Origin: DASRHY01 sp046765875
Lineage (GTDB): Bacteria; Actinomycetota; Actinomycetes; Propionibacteriales; Kribbellaceae
Direction of reading: 5' to 3'
DNA: 18,046 bases
Assembly: GCA_046765875.1 (NCBI GenBank)
Contig: JBKPSJ010000357.1
Location: 1-18,046, forward strand
Position numbers and translations under genes: made by a program. Position 1 is the stretch's first letter. Each line of letters begins with the position of its first letter. The notes under the pieces were generated by a model. That model did not search any database and was not told the origin of the DNA. It worked only from the letters and a program-made list of their open reading frames with translations. Below, in pieces: positions 7,498 to 14,880 of the stretch.

Positions 7498-8542
7498 GTG
7501 TCATCATCGGCGTCGTGCTGGGGTTCTCGGTCTGAACCGTGCTGAGCAGGATGTCTACGAACAGCTCGTGAGCTGTCCGCCGATGACGCTCGCCGAGGTG
7601 GTCGAGGTGGCCGAGTCGTGCGGCTGCGCCGACGAGACGCCACAGGTGCTGGCCCGGCTGTAGGAACTCGGGCTGGTCTCCCAGCGGCCGGGCGATCCGC
7701 CCCGCTGGTCGGCCGCCGCGCCGGACGCCGCTCTACAGGTGTTGGTCAGCGAGCAGAGCCGCGCGCTGGCCGAGGCCCGCCGGTACGTCGCCGACCTGAG
7801 CAGCCGGTACGGCCAGTCCACGCCGGCCGGCCAGGACGTCGCCGCGACGGTCGAGGTGATCCAGGGCCGCGACGAGATCATCCGCCGGTCCGCCGATCAG
7901 CAACTGCAGGTCAGGCGGCAGCTCCGGGCCATGGACGCACCGCCCTACCCGGCGCAGGACGCGACCGAGGTCAACACGCTCGAGGTCGACCAGCTGCGCC
8001 GCGGCATCCGGTACCGGATCCTGTACGACCGCACCGGGCTGGACATCCCCGGCCGGCTCGCGGACCTCGAGGCGGGGATAGCCGCGGGCGAGCAGGCGCG
8101 GGTGGCCGACGTACCGGTCAAGATGACGATCTGGGACGGCACCGCCGCGATCCTGCCACTGCGTCATCCGCCGGACGTCGAGTCGCGGCTGGTGATCCAT
8201 GACTCGGTGCTGCTGGACGCTCTGTCGGCGCTGTTCGAGATGGTATGGGACGGGGCGCTGCCGCTGCGGGTCGTCGCCGGCAAGGCCGAGCTGGCCGACC
8301 GCGACGGGTTTCCGACCAAGGATGAGCGGCAGCTGCTGGTGCTGCTCGTTGCCGGGCTGACCGATCGCGACATCGCCGTCCAACTCGGCGTCAGCGACCG
8401 CACCGTACGCAGCCGGGTGCACGCGATGATGACCCGCCTGGACGCCGCCACCCGGTTCCAGGCCGGCTACCAGGCGGTGTTGCGCGGCTGGCTGGGCATC
8501 GACGAGCCCGTGATCGAGGTGGCCGATGCAGCTGCCCGATGA
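7498..8542 (+). pseudogene. TrmB/LuxR-type transcriptional regulator, broken by amber stop and probable frameshift
   Basis: Upstream paralogue of the regulator at 8526-9479, with the same layout: TrmB-like winged-helix N-terminus (VLGLNRAEQDVYEQL), a middle domain, and a C-terminal LuxR-type helix-turn-helix (LTDRDIAVQLGVSDRTVRSR). An in-frame TAG at 7661-7663 interrupts it. The alignment is continuous across the stop: ARL-stop-ELGLVS against RRLEDLALAS in the paralogue, so a GAG codon probably became TAG. In addition, the well-placed GTG at 7498 (AGGAGAG upstream) is out of frame with the body. Removing one G from the GGGG run at 7520-7523 would join them as MSSSASCWVLGLNR. A GTG at 7478 is in frame but has no good ribosome site. 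Codon quality stays normal after the stop, so decay looks recent. The C-terminal part from 7739 has no evident restart signal. Readthrough cannot be excluded. Confidence 0.75.
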
Positions 8543-9479
8543 CGATGTGCTCGACGTGCTCGGACTTGGCCGAGTCGAGCGAGACGCGTACGAACTGCTG
8601 GTCGACCATCCGGGAGCCGGCCTCGACGAACTCGCCGTGCTGTGGACCGGTTCGGATCCGCTCGAACCGGTGCTGCGCCGGCTGGAGGACCTGGCGCTGG
8701 CGAGTATGACGCCCGGGCCGCCGGAGCGGTACAGCCCGGTCGCGCCCGGGCTCGCGTTCGAGGCCGCGCTGAGCGATCACGACGAACGGCTGGACCGGGC
8801 CCGACGGCATGTCGGGATCCTGACCGCGGCATACAAGGCCCGGCCGGCCGAAGGCGACGCCGGCGCCGTGATCGAGGTCGTCACCGGGCGGCGGGCGGTC
8901 GAGCAGCGGGTACTGCAACTGTGGCGCGGGGCGCGGCAGCGGATCGGCTGCCTGGCCAAGCCCAGCGACGTCGACCGGATCGCCTCGCTCGGCCGCGACG
9001 TCACCTGCCGGGTCGTGTACGACCGGACAGCGATCGACCATCCGGGTGCGTTGGCCACGGTCGAGCGGCTGATCGAGGCCGGTCAGCTCGCCCGGGTGCT
9101 ACCGGACCTGCCGCTCAGCCTGTACCTGGCCGACGACCAGCTGGCCGTCGTGCCACTGCACGGCGAGCCCGTGGCGGCGATCGTGATCCACCAGTCTGCG
9201 TTGCTGGTGGCCCTCAGCGCCTTGTTCGACGGGCTCTGGCAGCGTGCACTACCGCTCGATGGAGCCGGTTCGTCCAACGGCAAGCTGGCCGATGCCGACC
9301 AGCAACGGCTGATCACGCTGCTGTTGTCCGGCCTGACCGACGAGGCGATCGCGCGTCAGCTCGGAACCAGCCACCGTACGATCCAGCGCCGGGTGGCGGC
9401 GCTGATGACCGATCTCGGCGCGCACACCCGGTTCCAGGTCGGGGTCCAGGCCGCGCTCAACCGCCCCCGGGCACGCTGA
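8526..9479 (+). CDS. Helix-turn-helix regulator, TrmB-like N-terminus and LuxR-type C-terminus
   Basis: An intact 317-residue transcription factor. Residues about 8-65 form a TrmB-like winged helix (VLGLGRVERDAYELL, LEPVLRRLEDLALAS). Residues about 110-245 are a putative effector-sensing middle domain (VIEVVTGRRAVEQRV, CRVVYDRTAIDHPGALATVE). Residues 256-312 hold a LuxR/GerE helix-turn-helix (LTDEAIARQLGTSHRTIQRR). No receiver or ATPase domain is present. The ATG at 8526 has GAGGTGG just upstream and overlaps the end of the preceding paralogue by 17 nt, so the two were once translationally coupled. The premature stop in the first gene may reduce expression of this one. The target is unknown; the divergent S8 peptidase is the obvious candidate by position. 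Its stop lies only 3 nt from the convergent acyltransferase stop. Confidence 0.85.
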   Translation: MQLPDDDVLDVLGLGRVERDAYELLVDHPGAGLDELAVLWTGSDPLEPVLRRLEDLALASMTPGPPERYSPVAPGLAFEAALSDHDERLDRARRHVGILTAAYKARPAEGDAGAVIEVVTGRRAVEQRVLQLWRGARQRIGCLAKPSDVDRIASLGRDVTCRVVYDRTAIDHPGALATVERLIEAGQLARVLPDLPLSLYLADDQLAVVPLHGEPVAAIVIHQSALLVALSALFDGLWQRALPLDGAGSSNGKLADADQQRLITLLLSGLTDEAIARQLGTSHRTIQRRVAALMTDLGAHTRFQVGVQAALNRPRAR

Positions 9480-9482
9480 CGC

Positions 9483-10313
9483 CTATTCGTCGTCCTCCTC
9501 GGCGGCCTTGCGGATCTTGCGCGGAGCGCCGGTGGTGGCCCGGCCGGCCAGTTCCTTGGCCTTCGTGGCGTACATGTCGACGTACTCCTGGCCGGACAGC
9601 TCCATGATCCTGTACATGATCTCGTCGGTGACGGCGCGCAGGATCAGCCGGTCCCGCTCCATCCCCTCGTACCGGGAGAAGTCGAGCGGCTCGCCGAACT
9701 TCACGGTCGGAGACGAGAGCGAGGCGACGATCTTGCCCGGCGGGGCGACCTTGTCGGTGCCGACCACGCCGCACGGGATCACCGGCACCTTCGTCTCCAG
9801 CGCGAGCCGGGCCACACCGGTGCGGCCCTTGTACAGCCTGCCGTCGTACGACCTGGTGCCCTCGGGGTAGATGCCGAACAACTCGCCGCGCTCCAGGACT
9901 CGCTTGCCGGCACGCAGGGCCGACTCGCTGGCCGAGCCGCCGGACCGGTCGATCGGCACCTGCCCGGTCCCTTTGAAGAAGCCGCGCTGGAACATCCCCT
10001 TCACACCCCGGCCGACGAAGTAGTCCGACTTGGCCACGAAGGTCACTCGCCGCGGTACGGCCAGCGGCATGAACAACCAGTCCGCGTACGACAGGTGGTT
10101 GCTGGCGATGATCGCCGGGCCTTCCTCCGGTACGTACTCCAGACCGACCACCTTCGGCCGGAACACCCGCTTGATGACCGGCCCCAGCAATACATGTTTG
10201 AGCACGAAGTAGATGCCCTTGCCGTCGCCTTCACCGTGCTCCAGCGAGACGTCCTGTGCCGTGGGGGCTGACGTCGGGCCCGGCTGCGCGGGTTCAACAG
10301 GTTGTGTCGACAC
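9483..10313 (-). CDS. Lysophospholipid/1-acyl-glycerol-3-phosphate acyltransferase (PlsC family)
   Basis: A 276-residue acyltransferase of the PlsC/LPLAT superfamily, expected to transfer a fatty acyl chain to a lysophospholipid such as lysophosphatidic acid at the inner membrane. The catalytic HX4D motif is H73-D78 (NHLSYADW), and the substrate-binding block is 148-155 (IYPEGTRS). A third block, VPVIPCGVVGTD, lies at 176-187. The first 30 residues are Pro/Gln-rich and probably disordered, and the C-terminus is charged (EEDDE). The GTG at 10313 is preferred, with AGGAAGG about 10 nt upstream. An in-frame ATG at 10358 would add 15 residues with a less likely composition. It is divergent from the DUF2344 gene. 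The exact acyl acceptor cannot be decided from sequence. Confidence 0.88.
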   Translation of the reverse strand: MSTQPVEPAQPGPTSAPTAQDVSLEHGEGDGKGIYFVLKHVLLGPVIKRVFRPKVVGLEYVPEEGPAIIASNHLSYADWLFMPLAVPRRVTFVAKSDYFVGRGVKGMFQRGFFKGTGQVPIDRSGGSASESALRAGKRVLERGELFGIYPEGTRSYDGRLYKGRTGVARLALETKVPVIPCGVVGTDKVAPPGKIVASLSSPTVKFGEPLDFSRYEGMERDRLILRAVTDEIMYRIMELSGQEYVDMYATKAKELAGRATTGAPRKIRKAAEEDDE

Positions 10314-10387
10314 CGTGGCCCGTCCTTCCTGCTCGTCGCTCGATCTGGTCCACATCATGCCGCACCGGAGCCGCCGAAAGCTGCTGA

Positions 10388-10393
10388 CACAAT
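10388..10393 (+). promoter_or_regulatory. Candidate -10 box for the DUF2344 operon
   Basis: CACAAT lies 8 nt before the GTG at 10402, and no Shine-Dalgarno is visible in front of that codon, so a leaderless transcript is possible. No good -35 box was recognised. The divergent acyltransferase start at 10313 means that a promoter for the downstream genes is needed in this 88-bp gap. Pattern-based and tentative. Confidence 0.3.
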
Positions 10394-10401
10394 GTGTGGT
10401 C

Positions 10402-11229
10402 GTGTCACCAGGTCAGGCCCCGCCGTCGCAGCAGCTGCCCGCCGTACAGAAGCTGCGGGTGCGGTTCGCGAAGCGGGGCCGGTTGCGGTTCACCTCGCAC
10501 CGGGATTTCCAGCGCGCCTTCGAGCGGGCGGTACGCCGCGCCGGGCTGCCGGTCGCCTACTCGCACGGGTTCAGCCCGCACCCGAAGATCTCGTACGCCG
10601 GCGCCGCACCGACCGGTGCCGCCAGCGAGGCCGAATACCTTGAGATCTCGCTCACAGCCGACCGGGAGCCCGACCAGGTCCGGGCGGCCCTGGACGAGGC
10701 GCTTCCGCCCGGGCTGGACGTGGTCGACGTCGTGGTCGCCGGGCCGGGTTCGCTGGCCGAGCGGCTGGAGGCCGGCGAGTGGGAGATTCGCTTGCCTGGC
10801 GTGGATCCCGCCGCGGCCCAGGAGGCGGTGGACGCGTTCCTGGCCCGCGACGAGGTGCTGGTGCAGCGGGACACCAAGCGCGGTCTTCGTACGTTTGACT
10901 GCCGTGCCGCCGTGCTGCGGCTCGCCGTATCGGCTGATGGGTCGTCGCTGGATCGGTATGCGATACTGCAAGTGGTGGTACGGCACGGAACCCCGACCGT
11001 ACGACCCGACGACGTTCTCGCCGGCGTGCTCGAGGTAGCGGCGCTCCAGGTGACGGGCCCGGCTTCATTGACCAGGCTCGCGCAGGGCCCGCTTGACGCG
11101 GACACCGGCACAGTGGGCGATCCGTTCGCTCGTGACCGCGACGCCACCCAGGCGACCGCGCCCGAACAAGCGGACCCCCGCCAGACGCATCCAGCGGAGG
11201 GCGACGCCGCCGCTCCACCCGCGCCTTAA
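10402..11229 (+). CDS. TIGR03936 family radical SAM-associated protein (DUF2344)
   Basis: A 275-residue protein of the TIGR03936/DUF2344 family, whose biochemical role is unknown. The conserved N-terminal block is clear: VRFAKRGRLRFTSHRDF, then AVRRAGLPVAYSHGFSPHPK around residues 43-62. The last about 45 residues (DPFARDRDATQATAPEQADP) are low-complexity and hydrophilic. In other genomes this domain is fused to, or encoded directly after, the TIGR03960 radical SAM protein, so a shared reaction is likely. Here that partner ends at 2529. The frame remains open far upstream, but the homologous region begins just after the GTG at 10402. GTG 10396 is an alternative and ATG 10357 is less likely. 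It is followed by rne after 137 bp. Confidence 0.85.
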   Translation: MSPGQAPPSQQLPAVQKLRVRFAKRGRLRFTSHRDFQRAFERAVRRAGLPVAYSHGFSPHPKISYAGAAPTGAASEAEYLEISLTADREPDQVRAALDEALPPGLDVVDVVVAGPGSLAERLEAGEWEIRLPGVDPAAAQEAVDAFLARDEVLVQRDTKRGLRTFDCRAAVLRLAVSADGSSLDRYAILQVVVRHGTPTVRPDDVLAGVLEVAALQVTGPASLTRLAQGPLDADTGTVGDPFARDRDATQATAPEQADPRQTHPAEGDAAAPPAP

Positions 11230-11323
11230 CCGGTGTACGGAGCGGGACAAGCAGGCTTCCGCCGCGCCGGTCCGCCCGGCCGCGGCGAACGAGACCGCTT
11301 CCGGAAGTGCCGGGCAGCCCCTG

Positions 11324-11350
11324 AGGCTCTCGCGGGTACACCGGGAGCCT
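11324..11350 (+). promoter_or_regulatory. Hairpin in the rne leader next to the ribosome-binding site
   Basis: AGGCTCTC (11324-11331) can pair with GGGAGCCT (11343-11350) as an 8-bp RNA stem with one G-U pair and an 11-nt loop. It ends a few bases before the GGAG ribosome site at 11353-11356 and the ATG at 11367. The hexamer CTGAGG is repeated on both sides of the stem (11321-11326 and 11349-11354). In E. coli, rne is autoregulated through its leader; whether this hairpin does anything comparable is speculation. Confidence 0.3.
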
Positions 11351-11366
11351 GAGGAGAACGCACCAC

Positions 11367-14060
11367 ATGCTCGACAACGAGCCGAACCAGACACAGAGCA
11401 ACACCCCCGCCACCGGGGAAGAACCGGCCGCGAAGCCGGCGCGCAAGCGGGCCGCGGCCAAGAAGACGGCGAAGCGCGCGCCCAAGAAGACCGCCGCGAA
11501 GGCCGGTCCCGCCGCCGAGAGCGCCGTCGTCGGCGCGCCTGCTGCGGAGATCGCCCCCGCCGAGATCGGCACCGGTACGCCGGACACGCCCGGCGACGTC
11601 CTGCCGGTCAAGAAGGCCGCCAAGAAGACCACTACCCGTCGTACGGCGAAGAAGGCGACGGCCACAGGGGACCAGGCCGCCGAGCCGGTGATGGCCGCCG
11701 AGGCCCCGCCCGCCGATACGCAGCCCGTCGCCTCCGAGGGGGCGCCGGTCAAGAAGGCCACCCGTAAGCGGACCACCAAGAAGACCGCGGCCAAGACCGC
11801 TGAGGCCGAGGTGATAGCCGGACAGGCCCAGGAGGCCGAGCAGGCTGCGCGCCGCCAGCCTGCGGCCTCGGCCGCGGTGCTGTTCCAGGCGCCGGAGGTC
11901 GAGCGCCCGGCCCGGCGGCGTACCCGCAAGGTCGCCGTGAGCGCCGACACCGAGCCGGCAGCCGAGAGCGTACCCGAGAAGACTGATGAGGCGGCCCAGC
12001 AGCCTCAGGCCCGGCGGACCCGCCAGCGGCGGGCCAAGGTCACCGGGCAGGACACCGAGCAGGACCAGCCGGTCGAAGTGCAGATCGTCGCGCCGCAGGC
12101 CGAGGAGCAGGCTCAAGAGCAGGCTCAAGAGCCGGCCGAGGGCACCGGCGAGCAGGGCGAGGAGCACGCCGAGGGCGAGGGCCCGCGCCGCCGTCGTCGG
12201 CGCCGCGGTGGCCGCAGGCGCCGCAAGTCCGGCGACAGCGGCGAGGCCGGTGACGACAGCGCCGAGTCCGACGACTCCGACTCCGACTCTGATGAGGACA
12301 CCGGGGCGGACGACCGGAGCGAGCAGACCGAGGAGTCCGACGAGGCTGCCGGCGACGACGAGTCCGGTGAGGGCACCGGCTCGCGCCGTCGCCGTCGCCG
12401 CCGTCGCCGCAAGGGTGAGGACGGCGCCGCCGCGCCCGACGACCCCGACGAGGTCGTCGTACGGGTCCGCGAACCGCGCAAGACCGCCGCGTCCGAGATC
12501 ACCGCGGTCGAGGGCTCGACCCGGCTGGAGGCCAAGAAGCAGCGCCGCCGCGAGGGTCGCGCCGCCGGTCGCCGCCGCGCGCCGATCGTGACCGAGGCCG
12601 AGTTCCTGGCCCGGCGCGAGTCGGTCGAGCGAACCATGGTCATCCGCGCCCGCGAGACGATGACCCAGATCGCGGTCTCGGAGGACAACGTCCTGGTCGA
12701 GCACTACGTCGCACAGGAGGAGCAGTCCTCGCTGATCGGCAACGTGTACCTCGGCCGGGTGCAGAACGTGCTGCCCAGCATGGAGGCCGCGTTCATCGAC
12801 ATCGGCAAGGGCCGCAACGCCGTCCTGTACGCCGGTGAGGTCGACTGGGCCACCCTCGGCGGCGCCAACGGGCCGCGCAAGATCGAGCAGGTGCTCAAGT
12901 CCGGTCAGGCCGTGCTGGTGCAGGTCACCAAGGACCCGATCGGCCACAAGGGTGCGCGGCTCACCAACCAGATCAGCCTGCCCGGCCGGTACGTCGTCTA
13001 CGTACCGCGCGGCGGCAACGGCGGCATCAGCCGCAAGCTGCCCGACACCGAGCGGAACCGGCTCAAGGGCATCCTCAAGGAGATCGTCCCGGACGAGGCC
13101 GGCGTCATCGTCCGCACCGCCGCCGAGGGCGCGTCGGAGGACGAGCTGACCCGCGACGTCAGCCGGCTCAAGTCGTACTGGGACGACATCGAGAAGAAGG
13201 CCGCGGGCGGCCAGGCGCCGCAGCTCGTGTACGGCGAGCCGGACCTGCTGATCCGGGTCGTACGCGACCTGTTCACCGAGGACTTCAGCAAGCTGGTCGT
13301 CCAGGGCGGCGACGCCTTCGACCTGGTCAACGACTACGTCTCGTATGTCGCACCGCACCTGGCGGACCGGGTCGAAAAATGGGACAGCCGGGCTGACGTC
13401 TTCGCCAGCTTCCGGATCGACGAGCAGATCAAGAAGGCGCTGGACCGCAAGGTCTGGCTGCCGTCCGGCGGTTCGCTGATCATCGACCGGACCGAGGCGA
13501 TGACTGTCGTCGACGTCAACACAGGCAAGTTCACCGGGTCCGGCGGCAACCTCGAGGAGACCGTCACCCGGAACAACCTGGAGGCCGCGGAGGAGATCGT
13601 CCGCCAGCTCAGGTTGCGTGATGTCGGCGGCATCATCGTCATCGACTTCATCGACATGGTGCTGGAGTCCAACCGAGACCTGGTACTGCGCCGGCTGGTC
13701 GAGTGCCTGGGCCGGGACCGGACCAAGCACCAGGTCGCCGAGGTGACCTCGCTGGGCCTGGTCCAGATGACCCGCAAGCGGATCGGCACCGGTCTGCTGG
13801 AGGCGTTCAGCGAGGTGTGCGACCACTGCGGCGGGCGTGGCCTGATCCTGCACGACGAGCCGCGCGAGCCGAAGCGGCGTACCGAGGAGTCGCAGGGACG
13901 CGGCCGCGACAGCAAGTCCGGTGGCAAGAGTTCCTCGCGGGGCGGCCGCAGCCGGGGCAGGAAGCCGGCCGCGGAGGCCGACGGTCAGCCGGAGGCGTCC
14001 GCCAACGGCCACAACGGCCAGGACACGGAGCGCGACGACCTGGCGGCGGCCCCGGTTTGA
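11367..14060 (+). CDS. rne: Ribonuclease E/G family endoribonuclease
   Basis: An 897-residue single-strand-specific endoribonuclease of the RNase E/G family, acting in mRNA decay and rRNA/tRNA processing. The conserved core starts near residue 405. An S1-like RNA-binding segment lies at about 455-540 (IGNVYLGRVQNVLPSMEAAFIDIGKG, in part VYLGRVQNVLPS). The catalytic Mg-binding aspartates are D716 (VVDVNTG) and D760 (IVIDFIDM), matching E. coli D303 and D346, and the Zn-link cysteines are C818 and C821 (CDHCGGRG). The first about 400 residues are a low-complexity extension with Lys/Ala blocks, Arg runs at 274-286 and 340-349, and an acidic Ser/Asp stretch at about 289-335. A 12-bp tandem repeat (GAGCAGGCTCAA, 12105-12128) encodes Glu-Gln-Ala-Gln units. 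The C-terminal tail from about 835 is Arg/Gly/Ser-rich. Start ATG with GAGGAG about 10 nt upstream. Catalytic core assignment is firm. Confidence 0.95.
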   Translation: MLDNEPNQTQSNTPATGEEPAAKPARKRAAAKKTAKRAPKKTAAKAGPAAESAVVGAPAAEIAPAEIGTGTPDTPGDVLPVKKAAKKTTTRRTAKKATATGDQAAEPVMAAEAPPADTQPVASEGAPVKKATRKRTTKKTAAKTAEAEVIAGQAQEAEQAARRQPAASAAVLFQAPEVERPARRRTRKVAVSADTEPAAESVPEKTDEAAQQPQARRTRQRRAKVTGQDTEQDQPVEVQIVAPQAEEQAQEQAQEPAEGTGEQGEEHAEGEGPRRRRRRRGGRRRRKSGDSGEAGDDSAESDDSDSDSDEDTGADDRSEQTEESDEAAGDDESGEGTGSRRRRRRRRRKGEDGAAAPDDPDEVVVRVREPRKTAASEITAVEGSTRLEAKKQRRREGRAAGRRRAPIVTEAEFLARRESVERTMVIRARETMTQIAVSEDNVLVEHYVAQEEQSSLIGNVYLGRVQNVLPSMEAAFIDIGKGRNAVLYAGEVDWATLGGANGPRKIEQVLKSGQAVLVQVTKDPIGHKGARLTNQISLPGRYVVYVPRGGNGGISRKLPDTERNRLKGILKEIVPDEAGVIVRTAAEGASEDELTRDVSRLKSYWDDIEKKAAGGQAPQLVYGEPDLLIRVVRDLFTEDFSKLVVQGGDAFDLVNDYVSYVAPHLADRVEKWDSRADVFASFRIDEQIKKALDRKVWLPSGGSLIIDRTEAMTVVDVNTGKFTGSGGNLEETVTRNNLEAAEEIVRQLRLRDVGGIIVIDFIDMVLESNRDLVLRRLVECLGRDRTKHQVAEVTSLGLVQMTRKRIGTGLLEAFSEVCDHCGGRGLILHDEPREPKRRTEESQGRGRDSKSGGKSSSRGGRSRGRKPAAEADGQPEASANGHNGQDTERDDLAAAPV

Positions 14061-14086
14061 CCCGTTTCTGACGGGCGCCGTATCCT
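14057..14086 (+). promoter_or_regulatory. Promoter of rplU-rpmA overlapping the rne stop codon
   Basis: TTGACC (14057-14062) and TATCCT (14081-14086) are separated by 18 bp, close to the consensus of the main sigma factor. The -35 box includes the rne stop codon TGA. It would place the transcription start near 14093, giving a leader of about 78 nt before the rplU GTG and letting the ribosomal protein genes be transcribed independently of rne. Confidence 0.65.
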
Positions 14087-14093
14087 AGATCCT

Positions 14094-14114
14094 CGGCGCA
14101 CGTTTCGTGTGCCG
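14094..14114 (+). promoter_or_regulatory. Hairpin at the 5' end of the rplU leader
   Basis: CGGCGCACG (14094-14102) pairs fully with CGTGTGCCG (14106-14114), 9 bp with one G-U, around a TTT loop, and is followed by CTTTTG. It would lie at the very start of the predicted rplU transcript. It may stabilise the mRNA, act as an attenuator, or bind an autoregulatory ribosomal protein; none can be distinguished from sequence. Downstream, CCGGTGC occurs twice (14125-14131, 14135-14141). Confidence 0.4.
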
Positions 14115-14170
14115 CTTTTGCGCGCCGGTGCAGTCCGGTGCTTCCTAGCAGACAGAGAGTGAGATCCACG

Positions 14171-14488
14171 GTGTACGCGATCGTGCGCAGTGGCGGAACC
14201 CAGCAGAAGGTTGCCGTCGGCGATGTCATCGAGATCGACAACCTGACCTCTGAGGTCGGTGACACGGTCTCGCTGCCCGCTCTGCTGGTCGTCGATGGCG
14301 ACACCGTGACGTCCGACGCTGCGGCGCTGGCCAAGGTCGCCGTCTCGGCGGAGGTGCTCGGCCGGACCAAGGGGCCGAAGATCAACATTCTGAAGTACAA
14401 GAACAAGACCGGTTACCGGAAGCGCCAGGGTCACCGCCAGCGGTACACCCAGGTCAAGGTCACCGGCATCGACTCGAAGCAGCGCTGA
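14171..14488 (+). CDS. rplU: 50S ribosomal protein L21 (bL21)
   Basis: A 105-residue large-subunit protein that binds 23S rRNA. The full family pattern is present, from YAIVRSGGTQQKVAVGD at the N-terminus to the basic signature NKTGYRKRQGHRQRYT near the C-terminus. The start is the GTG at 14171, because family members begin directly with M-Y-A-I-V. An in-frame upstream ATG at 14138 would add an 11-residue extension unlike the family. The preceding GAGAGTGAG is only a moderate ribosome site. It is followed by rpmA after 19 bp as one transcription unit. Confidence 0.97.
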   Translation: MYAIVRSGGTQQKVAVGDVIEIDNLTSEVGDTVSLPALLVVDGDTVTSDAAALAKVAVSAEVLGRTKGPKINILKYKNKTGYRKRQGHRQRYTQVKVTGIDSKQR

Positions 14489-14507
14489 AGGGATTGGGAG
14501 CTGACCG

Positions 14508-14768
14508 ATGGCACACAAGAAGGGCGCAGCCTCCACCCGTAACGGCCGCGACTCCAACGCGCAGCGGCTCGGCGTGAAGCGGTATGGCGGCCAGCTGGTC
14601 AACGCCGGCGAGATCATCGTTCGGCAGCGCGGCACCCACTTCCACCCGGGCAACGGCGTCGGCCGCGGCGGCGACGACACGCTGTTCGCGCTGGTCGAGG
14701 GCAACGTCGAGTTCGGCACCCGGCGCGGCCGTCGAGTCGTCAACGTCGTCCCGGTCCCGGCCGAGTAG
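14508..14768 (+). CDS. rpmA: 50S ribosomal protein L27 (bL27)
   Basis: An 86-residue large-subunit protein whose N-terminus reaches the peptidyl-transferase centre. It begins MAHKKGAASTRNGRDS with no N-terminal leader peptide of the kind cleaved in Firmicutes. The family signature YGGQLVNAGEIIVRQRGT and HPGNGVGRG is intact. GGGAG lies 7 nt before the ATG. It sits 19 bp after rplU and is followed by a strong hairpin terminator. Confidence 0.98.
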   Translation: MAHKKGAASTRNGRDSNAQRLGVKRYGGQLVNAGEIIVRQRGTHFHPGNGVGRGGDDTLFALVEGNVEFGTRRGRRVVNVVPVPAE

Positions 14769-14793
14769 GCGCGGCCCGGACACAGGCATTCCG

Positions 14794-14824
14794 AGAGGCG
14801 GGTCGCGGATCGCGACCCGCCTCT
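14794..14824 (+). terminator. Intrinsic terminator after rpmA
   Basis: A perfect 14-bp stem: AGAGGCGGGTCGCG (14794-14807) and CGCGACCCGCCTCT (14811-14824), with loop GAT and a short pyrimidine stretch (TCGTCT) after it. It lies 25 bp past the rpmA stop and 56 bp before the obg start, so obg-proB probably has its own promoter or depends on readthrough. Confidence 0.85.
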
Positions 14825-14880
14825 TCGTCTGCCACCGCACCGTCCGATGATTGTTGTCGGACGCAACGAAAGGCACCCAG

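Noticed and set aside
7337..7507. In-frame extension of the S8 peptidase to an ATG at 7507
   Set aside because: The 57 added residues precede a perfect signal peptide and ribosome site at 7336 and would cover the divergent promoter region.
10213..10401. Upstream extension of the DUF2344 protein to 10213
   Set aside because: It would overlap the divergent acyltransferase start, and the added residues do not resemble the family N-terminus.
12186..12411. Arg-codon-rich tracts as a possible DNA repeat element
   Set aside because: They stay in frame and encode the Arg runs of the RNase E extension, so protein-level low complexity explains them.
11226..14012. 928-residue open frame on the minus strand
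   Set aside because: It is antisense to rne and partly generated by the low-complexity codons there; no domain is seen.
14851..14880. Alternative obg start at 14851
   Set aside because: Family members begin at the MAIPTFVDRV segment, and the AAAGG ribosome site lies between the two candidates.
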